The position numbers were made by a program, and so were the translations under genes. Source: Collinsella sp. (GTDB lineage Bacteria; Actinomycetota; Coriobacteriia; Coriobacteriales; Coriobacteriaceae). From it: a stretch of DNA of 19,233 nucleotides. Position 1 is the first letter of the stretch; the number at the start of each line of letters is the position of its first letter. Of the stretch, positions 6,726 to 12,844 are shown one piece after another. The notes under the pieces were generated by a model, which worked only from the letters and a program-made list of their open reading frames with translations, was not told the DNA's origin and ran no database searches. The stretch covers positions 32,922 through 52,154 of the forward strand of contig JAHYYK010000008.1 in the NCBI GenBank assembly GCA_019425005.1, written 5' to 3'.

Positions 6726-7808
6726 TTACCAGATGCTCGGCCAGAGACCAAGCGGGCCAGCGCCCAGGATGCCAAGGACGAAGAGCAGGAGAATGCCCTT
6801 GGTCGGGGTCCAGCTGTGCTTAGCGAACATGTAGTAAAGCAGCAGCGTAAGCATAAGCGGGACGAGCTTCGGGACGATGGTGTTGAGGGTGTCGGCAACA
6901 GAGAAGTTGACCGGATCCTCGGTAACGGTGCCGTAGGTCACGGACTCCATGCCGTTACCCAGATCGGTGACGCCGCACTCGACAGCGTTGCCGTCGGCAT
7001 CGGAAGCGGTAAGGGCGTTGCCGTCCTTATCGGTCATGGCGATGGTACCGGCCTCAGCGGTCTCGGTATCGATGCCCTCCATACCGGTGAAGTTCTCGGC
7101 CTCCTTCTCGGAGACGATCACGGTAGTAGCGGAGAGACCACGGGTGGTGCCGTTGGGGATCTGGAGGTTGATCTGGGTGCCACCCATGGTGACGACCAGG
7201 CAACCGACGACGAAGACGCCCATGATGGAAGCGGCACGCGTGAAGGCCTGCATGTTGGCGGTCAGAGCGTCAATAGCGCTGGTGCCAAGCTTGTAGGACC
7301 AGTTCATGAGCCAGAAGCGCAGAGCGAACTGGACGACGTTGAAGATCACCAGGAAGATGATCGGTGCAGCGGCGTTGCCGTTGATGGCCATGTTGGAGGT
7401 GATGCCGGCCGTGATAGGCACGAGCGTCAGCCAGAACAGGGCGTCACCGATACCACCGAGCGGGCCCATTGCGGCGACGCGGACGGCGCGGATCGTGGGG
7501 ATGTCAACCTTGTTCTGCTCGAGCGAAAGCACGATGCCCATAACAAAGGTGACAAGGAACGGGTGGGTGTTGAAGAACTCCAGGTTGTGGCTCATGGAAG
7601 CCGCGAGGTCGTTCTTGTTGGTGTGGATCTTCTCCAGACCGGGGATGATGGAGTAAAGCCAGCCAGCGGCCTGCATGCGCTCGTAGTTGAACGATGCCTG
7701 CAGGAAGCAGGAGCGCCAAGCCATCTTGTTGAGGGTCTTCTGGTCGAGCTGCGGAGCAGGAGTGAGATCCTCGTAGTGCTCCGGGATCACATACTCATTA
7801 GATGCCAT
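6726..7808 (-). CDS. agaD: PTS mannose-family IID component with large hydrophilic insert
   Basis: This 360-residue membrane protein is the IID partner of IIC in the sugar channel. Family motifs are LNKMAWRSCFLQASFNYERMQ (about 26-46; IID proteins begin with such an amphipathic segment), NTHPFLVTFVMG (80-91), and AAMGPLGGIGDALFW (112-126). Hydrophobic segments occupy about 145-170, 193-209, 312-328 and 338-356. Residues about 212-303 form a long polar, acidic loop with two DGNA repeats (262-265 and 272-275) between membrane segments, where family members of about 270-285 residues have only a short linker. The start is the ATG at 7806-7808, with GGAGGTG 9 bases upstream; this overlaps the end of the IIC gene by 11 bases, so translational coupling is likely. 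It is the last gene of the PTS operon. The symbol is by homology and context. Confidence 0.9.
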   Translation of the reverse strand: MASNEYVIPEHYEDLTPAPQLDQKTLNKMAWRSCFLQASFNYERMQAAGWLYSIIPGLEKIHTNKNDLAASMSHNLEFFNTHPFLVTFVMGIVLSLEQNKVDIPTIRAVRVAAMGPLGGIGDALFWLTLVPITAGITSNMAINGNAAAPIIFLVIFNVVQFALRFWLMNWSYKLGTSAIDALTANMQAFTRAASIMGVFVVGCLVVTMGGTQINLQIPNGTTRGLSATTVIVSEKEAENFTGMEGIDTETAEAGTIAMTDKDGNALTASDADGNAVECGVTDLGNGMESVTYGTVTEDPVNFSVADTLNTIVPKLVPLMLTLLLYYMFAKHSWTPTKGILLLFVLGILGAGPLGLWPSIW

Positions 7809-8598
7809 CTTCGAAGTCACCTCCGTCAGAAACAGCTGCACCCTTCAGCTCGGTCTGCTGCTGGAAGTCCCAGAAAGCGATGCCGAAGCCGATGAGAGCG
7901 AGGATGAGCAGAGCAGGGGTTGCCAGCGAATCGTTGGCAACGGTGATGAGCGCGAGGCCAAAGCCCATGAGGAAGAAGCCCCACATATCGCGGTTCATCA
8001 TAACCTTGAGCAGGACGGCGAAGCCGACGAAGCGCATCATGCCGCCTGCAGCGGAGAGACCGGTCTGCAGCCAAGTCGGGATGGCAGAAGCGATGGTCTG
8101 ACCGATGGTAGCGCCAGCGATGAAGAACAGGGTGACGACGACAGCGAAGATCAGGCCGAGCAGAGCCATGGCGAAGTAGTTCAGGCGCTCGATGCCCTTG
8201 GTGTCCGCGTTGTGAGCCATGTTATCGGCCGTGGACATAAGCGGGGACATAAGCGTGAAGACCAGGGTAACGCCAAGCTGGCCAAGCAGAGCGAACGGAA
8301 TGGCGAGGCCGACTGCCGCGTTGGGCTCGAGGCCCGTGGCGATAGCGAGAATGGCTGCCATGATGCCGCCGATGACGGCGTTAGGCGGCTGAGCGCCTCC
8401 GATCGGCATGTTGCCGATCGTCATGAGCTGATAGGTACCACCCACGAGAAGACCGGTGTTAAGGTCGCCAAGGATAAGACCGATGACGGCGCCGGTGACG
8501 ATGGGCTGATAGAGAGACTCGAGGAAGTCAAACTGGTCGATTGCCGCGATGAACGTGACGACGAAGACCAGAGCGATCTGGATGATCGAGTATTCCAT
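7798..8598 (-). CDS. agaC: PTS mannose/sorbose-family IIC component
   Basis: This 266-residue integral membrane protein forms the transport path with IID. It has many hydrophobic helices and the conserved IIC block in its first third: AAIDQFDFLESLYQPIV (about 18-34), GLILGDLNTGLLVGGTYQLM, then GGAQPPNAVIGG. Length is normal for the family. The start ATG at 8596-8598 has AAAGGAGGAG about 5 bases upstream. The short polar C-terminal tail ends in GGDFEDGI and its coding end overlaps the IID start. A 90-base gap with two hairpins separates it from the IIB gene, the only large gap in the operon. The sugar specificity (GalNAc or galactosamine) is inferred from agaS and lacC, not from IIC itself. 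Confidence 0.92.
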   Translation of the reverse strand: MEYSIIQIALVFVVTFIAAIDQFDFLESLYQPIVTGAVIGLILGDLNTGLLVGGTYQLMTIGNMPIGGAQPPNAVIGGIMAAILAIATGLEPNAAVGLAIPFALLGQLGVTLVFTLMSPLMSTADNMAHNADTKGIERLNYFAMALLGLIFAVVVTLFFIAGATIGQTIASAIPTWLQTGLSAAGGMMRFVGFAVLLKVMMNRDMWGFFLMGFGLALITVANDSLATPALLILALIGFGIAFWDFQQQTELKGAAVSDGGDFEDGI

Positions 8599-8651
8599 CT
8601 TGCTCCTCCTTTCAAAATGTATGTACGCACTTTGGATTTCACGTACAGAAC

Positions 8652-8671
8652 GTCAGGGTTTCACTCCTGAC
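8652..8671. other. Intercistronic hairpin between IIB and IIC genes
   Basis: GTCAGG and CCTGAC form a 6-base-pair stem around an 8-base loop in the 90-base gap between the two PTS genes. A second inverted repeat (TGTACG/CGTACA) follows toward IIC. No U-tract follows the stem, so it is not a classical terminator. It may stabilise or process the mRNA. Confidence 0.4.
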
Positions 8672-8688
8672 AACGTGGATCACGAGGA

Positions 8689-9171
8689 TTACGAGAAGAG
8701 CTTGCTCGTGTCCTCAACAGGCGTGCTCGGAACGCGCCTGATCTCCAACTCCACCCCCAATTCCTGCAGCTCTTTAAACGCAGCGACATCCTCGTCGTTA
8801 ACTGCGACGGAGGTGGCGACTTGGCGCTTTCCTTCCGACATGTGCATGTTGCCGATGTTTACCTTCTTTATAGGCACACCGCCCTTGACGAGCGTAAGCA
8901 CGTCTTCCGGTGTTTCGGCCACGATGAAGATCTTCTGGCGCGGGCTCGCCTTGCCAATGACGTCGATGGTCTTCTGCAGAGAGAAGAAACGCGTAGCGAC
9001 GCCGGCGGGAGCGGCCATCTTCATGAGGTTCTGGCGCATGGTGTTGGACGCCACGTCGTCGTTGGCGACGAGGATGAGGTTGGAGCCCAGGGTGGAGTTC
9101 CACTGGGTGGCAACCTGACCATGAACCAGTCGGTTATCGATGCGGGTAAGAAGAATGTTGGGTTCTGCCAT
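8689..9171 (-). CDS. agaB: PTS mannose/sorbose-family IIB component
   Basis: This 160-residue cytoplasmic protein accepts phosphate from IIA and passes it to the sugar during transport. The active-site region LLTRIDNRLVHGQVATQW (7-24) contains the expected phospho-histidine His17. The middle region GVPIKKVNIGNMHMSEGK (about 97-114) is also typical of IIB of this family. The start ATG at 9169-9171 follows GGAAG by about 8 bases. It lies 36 bases downstream of yajC and 90 bases upstream of the IIC gene. Length and motifs are complete, with no sign of damage. Confidence 0.92.
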   Translation of the reverse strand: MAEPNILLTRIDNRLVHGQVATQWNSTLGSNLILVANDDVASNTMRQNLMKMAAPAGVATRFFSLQKTIDVIGKASPRQKIFIVAETPEDVLTLVKGGVPIKKVNIGNMHMSEGKRQVATSVAVNDEDVAAFKELQELGVELEIRRVPSTPVEDTSKLFS

Positions 9172-9207
9172 GTTGATCAGCTTCCTTTCGTTATTTGCTG
9201 ACGACAG

Positions 9208-9489
9208 TTACTTGATCTCCTGAATCGCGTAACGCGAAACATCTACGACGGCTCCGGATCGGACTTTGATCTGGACCTTCTCGCCTTCGATGCCTTTGAC
9301 GGTTCCGTAGATACCGCCGGCGAAAAGAACCTCTTGACCCGGCTTGAGCTCGGTGTGCAGCTCCTTGAAGTACTTCTGCTTCTTCTTCATGTTGATTTGC
9401 GACCAGATGGTGTAAATCAAGCCCATGATGACAAGCAGGCCTAAAAGGGCGACCGAGGAGCTCAGGACGTTGGCTCCGAAATCGGCCAT
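9208..9489 (-). CDS. yajC: YajC-family protein embedded in a PTS operon
   Basis: This 93-residue protein has one N-terminal membrane helix (about 11-29) followed by a basic stretch (MKKKQK) and the YajC core LKPGQEVLFAGGIYGTVKGIEGEKVQIKV (split here as GQEVLFAGGIYGTV at 51-64 and the following strands). YajC is normally an accessory of the SecDF-YajC translocon, but copies within Man-family PTS operons are known, for example in the streptococcal hyaluronan-disaccharide locus. Its role there is not established; assembly or insertion of IIC/IID is a reasonable guess. Its ATG overlaps the stop codon of the IIA gene by one base (TAATG), so expression is coupled to the PTS. Whether the genome has another yajC near secD cannot be seen here. 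Confidence 0.88.
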   Translation of the reverse strand: MADFGANVLSSSVALLGLLVIMGLIYTIWSQINMKKKQKYFKELHTELKPGQEVLFAGGIYGTVKGIEGEKVQIKVRSGAVVDVSRYAIQEIK

Positions 9490-9932
9490 TAGATGCCGTC
9501 CTCGTCGCCGAAGATATCCTCTTCCTCGGAGCCGGCAACGGATGCGACCGTCTGGGCGGTGACGCCCGTCTGGCCAACGGTCACGGCCTGCTCGCCAAGC
9601 TCGGCGAGCGTGGCATTGCCGCGGAGGAACAGAAGCTCAATAACCATGGGAAGGTTGGTGCCAGTCAGAACCTCGACGTTGTCGACATCCTGGGCAATCA
9701 TCATCGACTGGTTGAACGGGGTGCCGCCAAGCAGGTCGGTAAAGACGAGCACGCCATCGCACTCCTCGCGCATGGCGGTAATAGCGGCGCGGAGATCCTC
9801 ACCGTAGGATGCGGCCTGGTCGCCCTCAAAAGGAACGACGGTAAAAGCAGGCTGGTCGCCGGCAACCATCGCGATAGCGCTTGCAAGGCCGGGTGCGAAC
9901 TGTCCATGACCGGTAAGAATAAAGCCAACCAT
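9489..9932 (-). CDS. agaF: PTS mannose/fructose-family IIA component
   Basis: This 147-residue cytoplasmic protein receives phosphate from HPr. The N terminus FILTGHGQFAPGL (4-16) contains the phospho-acceptor His9, and TDLLGGTPFN (65-74) and GTNLPM (91-96) are the other conserved EIIA-Man blocks, with Asp66 at the position that supports the histidine. The last 15 residues are acidic. It is the first gene of the PTS operon; the start ATG at 9930-9932 has GGAAGGG about 8 bases upstream. It is a stand-alone IIA, as in Aga systems, rather than a IIAB fusion as in E. coli ManX. Specificity is inferred from the locus. Confidence 0.92.
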   Translation of the reverse strand: MVGFILTGHGQFAPGLASAIAMVAGDQPAFTVVPFEGDQAASYGEDLRAAITAMREECDGVLVFTDLLGGTPFNQSMMIAQDVDNVEVLTGTNLPMVIELLFLRGNATLAELGEQAVTVGQTGVTAQTVASVAGSEEEDIFGDEDGI

Positions 9933-10048
9933 TCAAATTTCCCTTCCGAAGGTGTGTACAATCTGAGTCCGATGATTTTCGGAAGCCAGCGGGCGCTCGC
10001 CCTTAAAGCTTCTTGGAAAGCGTTCTTTGAAGACCAGTGGTTTCTAAA

Positions 10049-10062
10049 CTGGTAGTAACCAC
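10049..10062. promoter_or_regulatory. Probable GntR/HutC-family operator upstream of PTS operon
   Basis: CTGGTAGTAACCAC repeats 13 of 14 bases of the agaS operator in the same orientation. It lies about 117 bases upstream of the IIA start codon. An ACCAGT half-site at 10033-10038 faces ACTGGT at 10048-10053, so a second overlapping site is possible. Confidence 0.6.
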
Positions 10063-10134
10063 GTGACGTGTTGTTGTCACTATATCACCCCAGAAGAGGT
10101 CGCTTTCCTTGATTCATACGGTAAAACGTTTTTG

Positions 10135-10171
10135 CACCGCTCACGGTGATAAATCGACCGTTTACCGGTCG
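10135..10171. repeat. Two adjacent ACCG/CGGT inverted repeats
   Basis: CACCG-CTCA-CGGTG (10135-10148) is followed 6 bases later by CGACCG-TTTAC-CGGTCG (10155-10171). Both have perfect arms. They are seen directly; a regulatory role is inference. Confidence 0.5.
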
Positions 10172-10187
10172 TTAACACTTCTACCTG

Positions 10188-10207
10188 CGGTTTTGAAACC
10201 GTTTCGA
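10188..10207. repeat. Palindromic element CGGTTTTGAAACCG with overlapping cre-like match
   Basis: CGGTTT-TG-AAACCG (10188-10201) is a perfect inverted repeat, and the overlapping TTGAAACCGTTTCGA (10193-10207) matches the LacI/CcpA-type cre consensus with one mismatch in the last conserved C. A LacI-family site is possible. CcpA control is not assumed for an actinobacterium. Confidence 0.4.
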
Positions 10208-10218
10208 AATGCTTTGGC

Positions 10219-10235
10219 AAAAGATCGGATCTTTT
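10219..10235. repeat. Perfect 17-base palindrome AAAAGATCGGATCTTTT
   Basis: Eight-base arms flank a single G. The loop is too short for a hairpin of normal type, so a protein-binding operator is the more natural reading. No second copy was noticed in the window. Confidence 0.5.
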
Positions 10236-10374
10236 CCTGTGTCTAAACAACGCAGGGCGGCTAAAAATAGCGTGAAGAAAAATTGCAGGTCATTGTGAAG
10301 ATATGTGAATTGGTCTTTTTGACTTAATACCAGTTAGAACCAGTTTTGAGATTATCGGTGAACGGTAGTTTTCG

Positions 10375-10387
10375 ACCGCTCAGCGGT
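10375..10387. repeat. Inverted repeat ACCGCT-C-AGCGGT
   Basis: Perfect 6-base arms surround one base. It shares the ACCG/CGGT core of the repeats at 10135-10171, about 200 bases away. Confidence 0.4.
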
Positions 10388-10589
10388 TATTTCCAATCGT
10401 TTGCAGCTCCTTTTCCATATGAATTAGGGAGACCCGATGAAGCACTTGCGCGGTTGCGGGAAATTTCGATACTCGTCCATCCCCCACGTGCCAAACTCTC
10501 ACTCCCTAAATATGCCATAAGCTCTCGCTATTCGTCTTACAAACATAACTTACTCTAATCTGTAATTGTTTATCGTTTATCATTAAGTA

Positions 10590-10598
10590 TGTTATAAG
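10590..10598 (+). promoter_or_regulatory. Possible extended -10 promoter for the membrane protein/HTH pair
   Basis: TGTTATAAG has the extended -10 form TG-N-TATAAT with the last base changed, in an AT-rich stretch about 37 bases before the start codon. No good -35 is visible, as is common for extended -10 promoters. Confidence 0.4.
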
Positions 10599-10634
10599 AT
10601 TTAAATATCATCCTAGACATTGGTTGGAGGAGCT

Positions 10635-11273
10635 ATGATCCGCTGGAACGTATCCAAATCGAATGAATCCATCAACCGCGAACAGGCAATAGCCGATCTG
10701 AGGAAGCTCGCTCACATCTGCAAATGGGCCACAATCTGCACCGCCGTAGCGCTCGCTCTGGGACTTCTCGCAGTCATTGCAATCGAGCTTCTACTCATAT
10801 TGCCTAGCCTCTCCCAAGGGTTCTGCCTCCAATCCGTAGAGCTTAATGCCGGCGAAGGGCCATCTCTCGCTCTCGTCGGCGCCAATGAACAGACCCCTCT
10901 TATACTTGTCGCGCACGACGGTCATACTGCCATAGGGAGCGCCATGATGACATGCCTTGCGCTTGCCATTGTGCTAAGCGCATACAGGTTTTTCTCCGCC
11001 ATTGAAAAGGCGGGCAGGCCCTTTGACCTCGAATGCATCCGCATACTACGTCAAGTAGGACATTTGTTCCTTATTGGCGGCGTTGCTGTGAAGCTTCTTG
11101 GTGCCATAGTCACGGGGCTGATACTCTCAGGATTTGGCGGCAACTTTACGGATGCGCTTGGCGGCCAGCACCTCGACCTCTCTATGGTCTTTGCAGGCCT
11201 GATTATTAGCCTGATTGCCAGCGTCTTCCAGTACGGGTGTATCCTGCAAATACAAGATGACGAGTTGCTCTAG
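10635..11273 (+). CDS. DUF2975-family membrane protein
   Basis: This 212-residue protein has four predicted membrane segments (about 31-57, 97-120, 140-164 and 183-203). A polar loop of about 40 residues follows the first segment. The central AGRPFDLECIRILRQVG (126-142) and the C-terminal VFQYGCILQIQDDELL match the conserved G.PF and 'F..G..LQ...D' features of DUF2975 proteins. Their function is unknown. These proteins are usually encoded directly before a small HTH protein, as here (9 bases apart), so the pair probably forms a membrane sensor or signalling module with its regulator. GGAGGA lies 3-4 bases before the ATG at 10635. The gene has a distinctly lower G+C leader region and lies on the strand opposite to its neighbours, which would suit an acquired or independent unit. 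Confidence 0.8.
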   Translation: MIRWNVSKSNESINREQAIADLRKLAHICKWATICTAVALALGLLAVIAIELLLILPSLSQGFCLQSVELNAGEGPSLALVGANEQTPLILVAHDGHTAIGSAMMTCLALAIVLSAYRFFSAIEKAGRPFDLECIRILRQVGHLFLIGGVAVKLLGAIVTGLILSGFGGNFTDALGGQHLDLSMVFAGLIISLIASVFQYGCILQIQDDELL

Positions 11274-11282
11274 GGGGAATCC

Positions 11283-11519
11283 ATGATTATTCTGCGGCTC
11301 GACCGCATGCTCGCCGAACGCAAGATCTCATCCAAAGAGCTTGCGGAACGCGTGGGCATCTCCCAGGTCAATATGTCGCGCATCAAGACGGGCAAGGTTT
11401 CTGCCGTGCGCTTTTCAACTCTTGACGCGATATGCCGGGCACTCGACTGCCAACCGGGCGATGTACTGGAATATATGCCTGACGATGAAGCCGATAACCT
11501 CTTTGGACTTAAAGATTAA
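11283..11519 (+). CDS. Small Cro/CI-type HTH regulator (YozG-like)
   Basis: This 78-residue protein is essentially one helix-turn-helix domain (about 6-62): LDRMLAERKISSKELAERVG, then ISQVNMSRIKTGKVSAVRFSTL and CRALDCQPGDVLEY. The pattern 'RISxxELAExxGIS..NxSxIKxGKxxAIRFSTL..IC.aLxCQPGDilEy' is that of YozG-like regulators that accompany DUF2975 membrane proteins. It should bind DNA, probably as a dimer, and may regulate its own two-gene unit; targets are unknown. A GGGGAA sequence lies before the ATG at 11283. The 18-residue C-terminal tail is acidic. Confidence 0.88.
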   Translation: MIILRLDRMLAERKISSKELAERVGISQVNMSRIKTGKVSAVRFSTLDAICRALDCQPGDVLEYMPDDEADNLFGLKD

Positions 11520-11556
11520 TTGAGATTATTTAACTACCGGTACCTCCGACGTAATG

Positions 11557-11593
11557 AGCCCGCTAGAACGGATATCGTTCTAGCGGGCTTATT
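11557..11593. terminator. Possible bidirectional terminator between convergent genes
   Basis: A perfect 14-base-pair stem (11557-11570 with 11576-11589) with a 5-base loop lies between the HTH gene and the SurA-N-like gene. The U-tracts on both sides are weak (TTATT on the plus strand), so termination efficiency is uncertain. Confidence 0.6.
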
Positions 11594-11632
11594 CAGATAG
11601 TTCGGCTTCGCACTCGGAAGCTCAGGCGAACC

Positions 11633-12718
11633 TTATGCAAACAGGCCGTAGATGCTGATGTTGGCCTTGGCGTACAGGCCGTTGGCGTACCCGGTCCACT
11701 TGGAGCTGGCGCTGGAGGCCTGCGAAGAATACTGCTGATAGGCGGTGTAGTAGGCGGTCATGGCTTGCTTATAGGTTGCGCTATCGGCGGTAAAGGCATC
11801 GTTGGCGAAGGCCTTAGCGTAGGTGCTGTTCTCGTCCTTCCAGGTACCCTTCTCGCTATCCCACTCGTCGCCGGCAAGGTTGATGATGTAGTCGGCGTAA
11901 TCCTTGCTCGCGGTGTCCTCGTTGCCGTCAGCAGGCTCGGTCGGGGCGGTTGGCATGCTTGCGGAGCTGTCGCCGACCTTCTTCTTGTAGAGCTTCTGCA
12001 GCGTCGCGGACTGGCGGACGATCTGCTTGGCCTGGTCCTTGGACACGCCATACTGCTTGGCCATAGTCTTGTAGTCCGAGGTGCCGATAGAATCCTCGGC
12101 GTACTTCTTCATCTCCTTGGAAGAGACGGTAATACCCTCGTCCTCGGCAGCATCGAGCAGAATCTTGTTGCGCACGTAGGACAGGATGACGTCGGCAGAA
12201 GGAGCGGTGTAGTTGCCATCGCTATCCTTGACGGTGTCGAGGCTGTACTGGCTCTCGATGGCCTCACGCGCGGTGATGTCGCTCTTCTTGCCGTTGTAGC
12301 TATAGCTTGCCACGGTCGAATCGAGCTGGTCCTCGGTGAGGGTCGCCGAGCCGACGCCCTTGCCGCCAAAACCACCGTTGCCGATAAAGAAGCCGACCAC
12401 CGCAGCGATCACGACGGCGACCACAAAGGCGGCAATCATCGTCTTCTTGTGCTTGCAAGCGTGGTCGTCCACGTCGGAGTCGTCGTCCTCGTCCTGCTCC
12501 TCGGGCATGAGGTTCTCGTCGGCGGCGTCCGCGGCGACCTTTGCCTCCAGGCGAGCGTCCTCCTCCTCGACGGTCGTGCCGGCGGCAATATGTTCGGCAG
12601 ACGTGCCGGCGACCAGATCGATCTTCTCGTCCTCATCACCGTCGGGGCCTTCGCCGCGCTCGATGATCTGGATGCCGTCGATCTCGTCCTTCTCGTCCTT
12701 CTTTTGAATCAGACCCAT
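11633..12718 (-). CDS. Membrane-anchored SurA-N-terminal-like protein
   Basis: This 361-residue protein has a long acidic cytoplasmic N terminus (1-88, with runs such as EDEDDDSDVDD-like stretches), one membrane helix (about 94-113), and an extracytoplasmic part. Residues about 140-250 resemble the SurA N-terminal chaperone domain (helical, with SADVILSYVRNKILLDAAEDEGITVS-type pattern, quoted here by parts: VRNKILLDAAEDEGI at 182-196). No parvulin peptidyl-prolyl isomerase domain follows; instead there is a Pro/Ser linker (250-270) and a Tyr/Ala/Ser-rich helical C terminus. It may assist folding of exported proteins, but this is inference from a weak domain resemblance. GGAG lies about 10 bases before the ATG at 12716-12718. 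It lies 126 bases downstream of the isocitrate dehydrogenase gene, with a hairpin between. Confidence 0.7.
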   Translation of the reverse strand: MGLIQKKDEKDEIDGIQIIERGEGPDGDEDEKIDLVAGTSAEHIAAGTTVEEEDARLEAKVAADAADENLMPEEQDEDDDSDVDDHACKHKKTMIAAFVVAVVIAAVVGFFIGNGGFGGKGVGSATLTEDQLDSTVASYSYNGKKSDITAREAIESQYSLDTVKDSDGNYTAPSADVILSYVRNKILLDAAEDEGITVSSKEMKKYAEDSIGTSDYKTMAKQYGVSKDQAKQIVRQSATLQKLYKKKVGDSSASMPTAPTEPADGNEDTASKDYADYIINLAGDEWDSEKGTWKDENSTYAKAFANDAFTADSATYKQAMTAYYTAYQQYSSQASSASSKWTGYANGLYAKANISIYGLFA

Positions 12719-12761
12719 AGTCAGCTACTCCTTATTGGGAACACAATCCCTAACAGAATAC

Positions 12762-12780
12762 GCCCGACGAGGCGCCGGGC
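12762..12780. other. Hairpin between isocitrate dehydrogenase and SurA-N-like genes
   Basis: GCCCG/CGGGC arms surround a 9-base loop in the 126-base gap. On the minus strand no U-tract follows, so it is not a standard terminator. It could reduce or process read-through. Confidence 0.35.
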
Positions 12781-12844
12781 ATATTGATTCTTAGGTTATA
12801 CGCAAACACTTAAGTACTATTTAGGCGTTTGCAGCCTGCATGTC

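Larger units (their letters stand above)
9933..10634. other. Non-coding region upstream of the PTS operon with clustered inverted repeats
   Basis: About 700 bases lie between divergent genes, with no open frame that has a ribosome binding site and family resemblance. It contains the second operator copy (10049-10062), several inverted repeats between 10135 and 10235 and one at 10375-10387, a pair of directly repeated ACCAGTT heptamers at 10329-10345, and an AT-rich stretch from about 10500 that leads into the plus-strand promoter. The PTS promoter should lie in it on the minus strand, but I could not identify convincing -35/-10 elements. Confidence 0.6.

Noticed and set aside
10193..10207. 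CcpA-type catabolite control (cre) site
   Set aside because: One conserved base is wrong, the element is also part of a simple palindrome, and CcpA control is not established for this lineage, so I list it only as a cre-like sequence.
10346..10558. 70-codon plus-strand open frame in the gap upstream of the PTS operon
   Set aside because: It starts with TTG, has no ribosome binding site and no recognisable similarity; it overlaps an inverted repeat.
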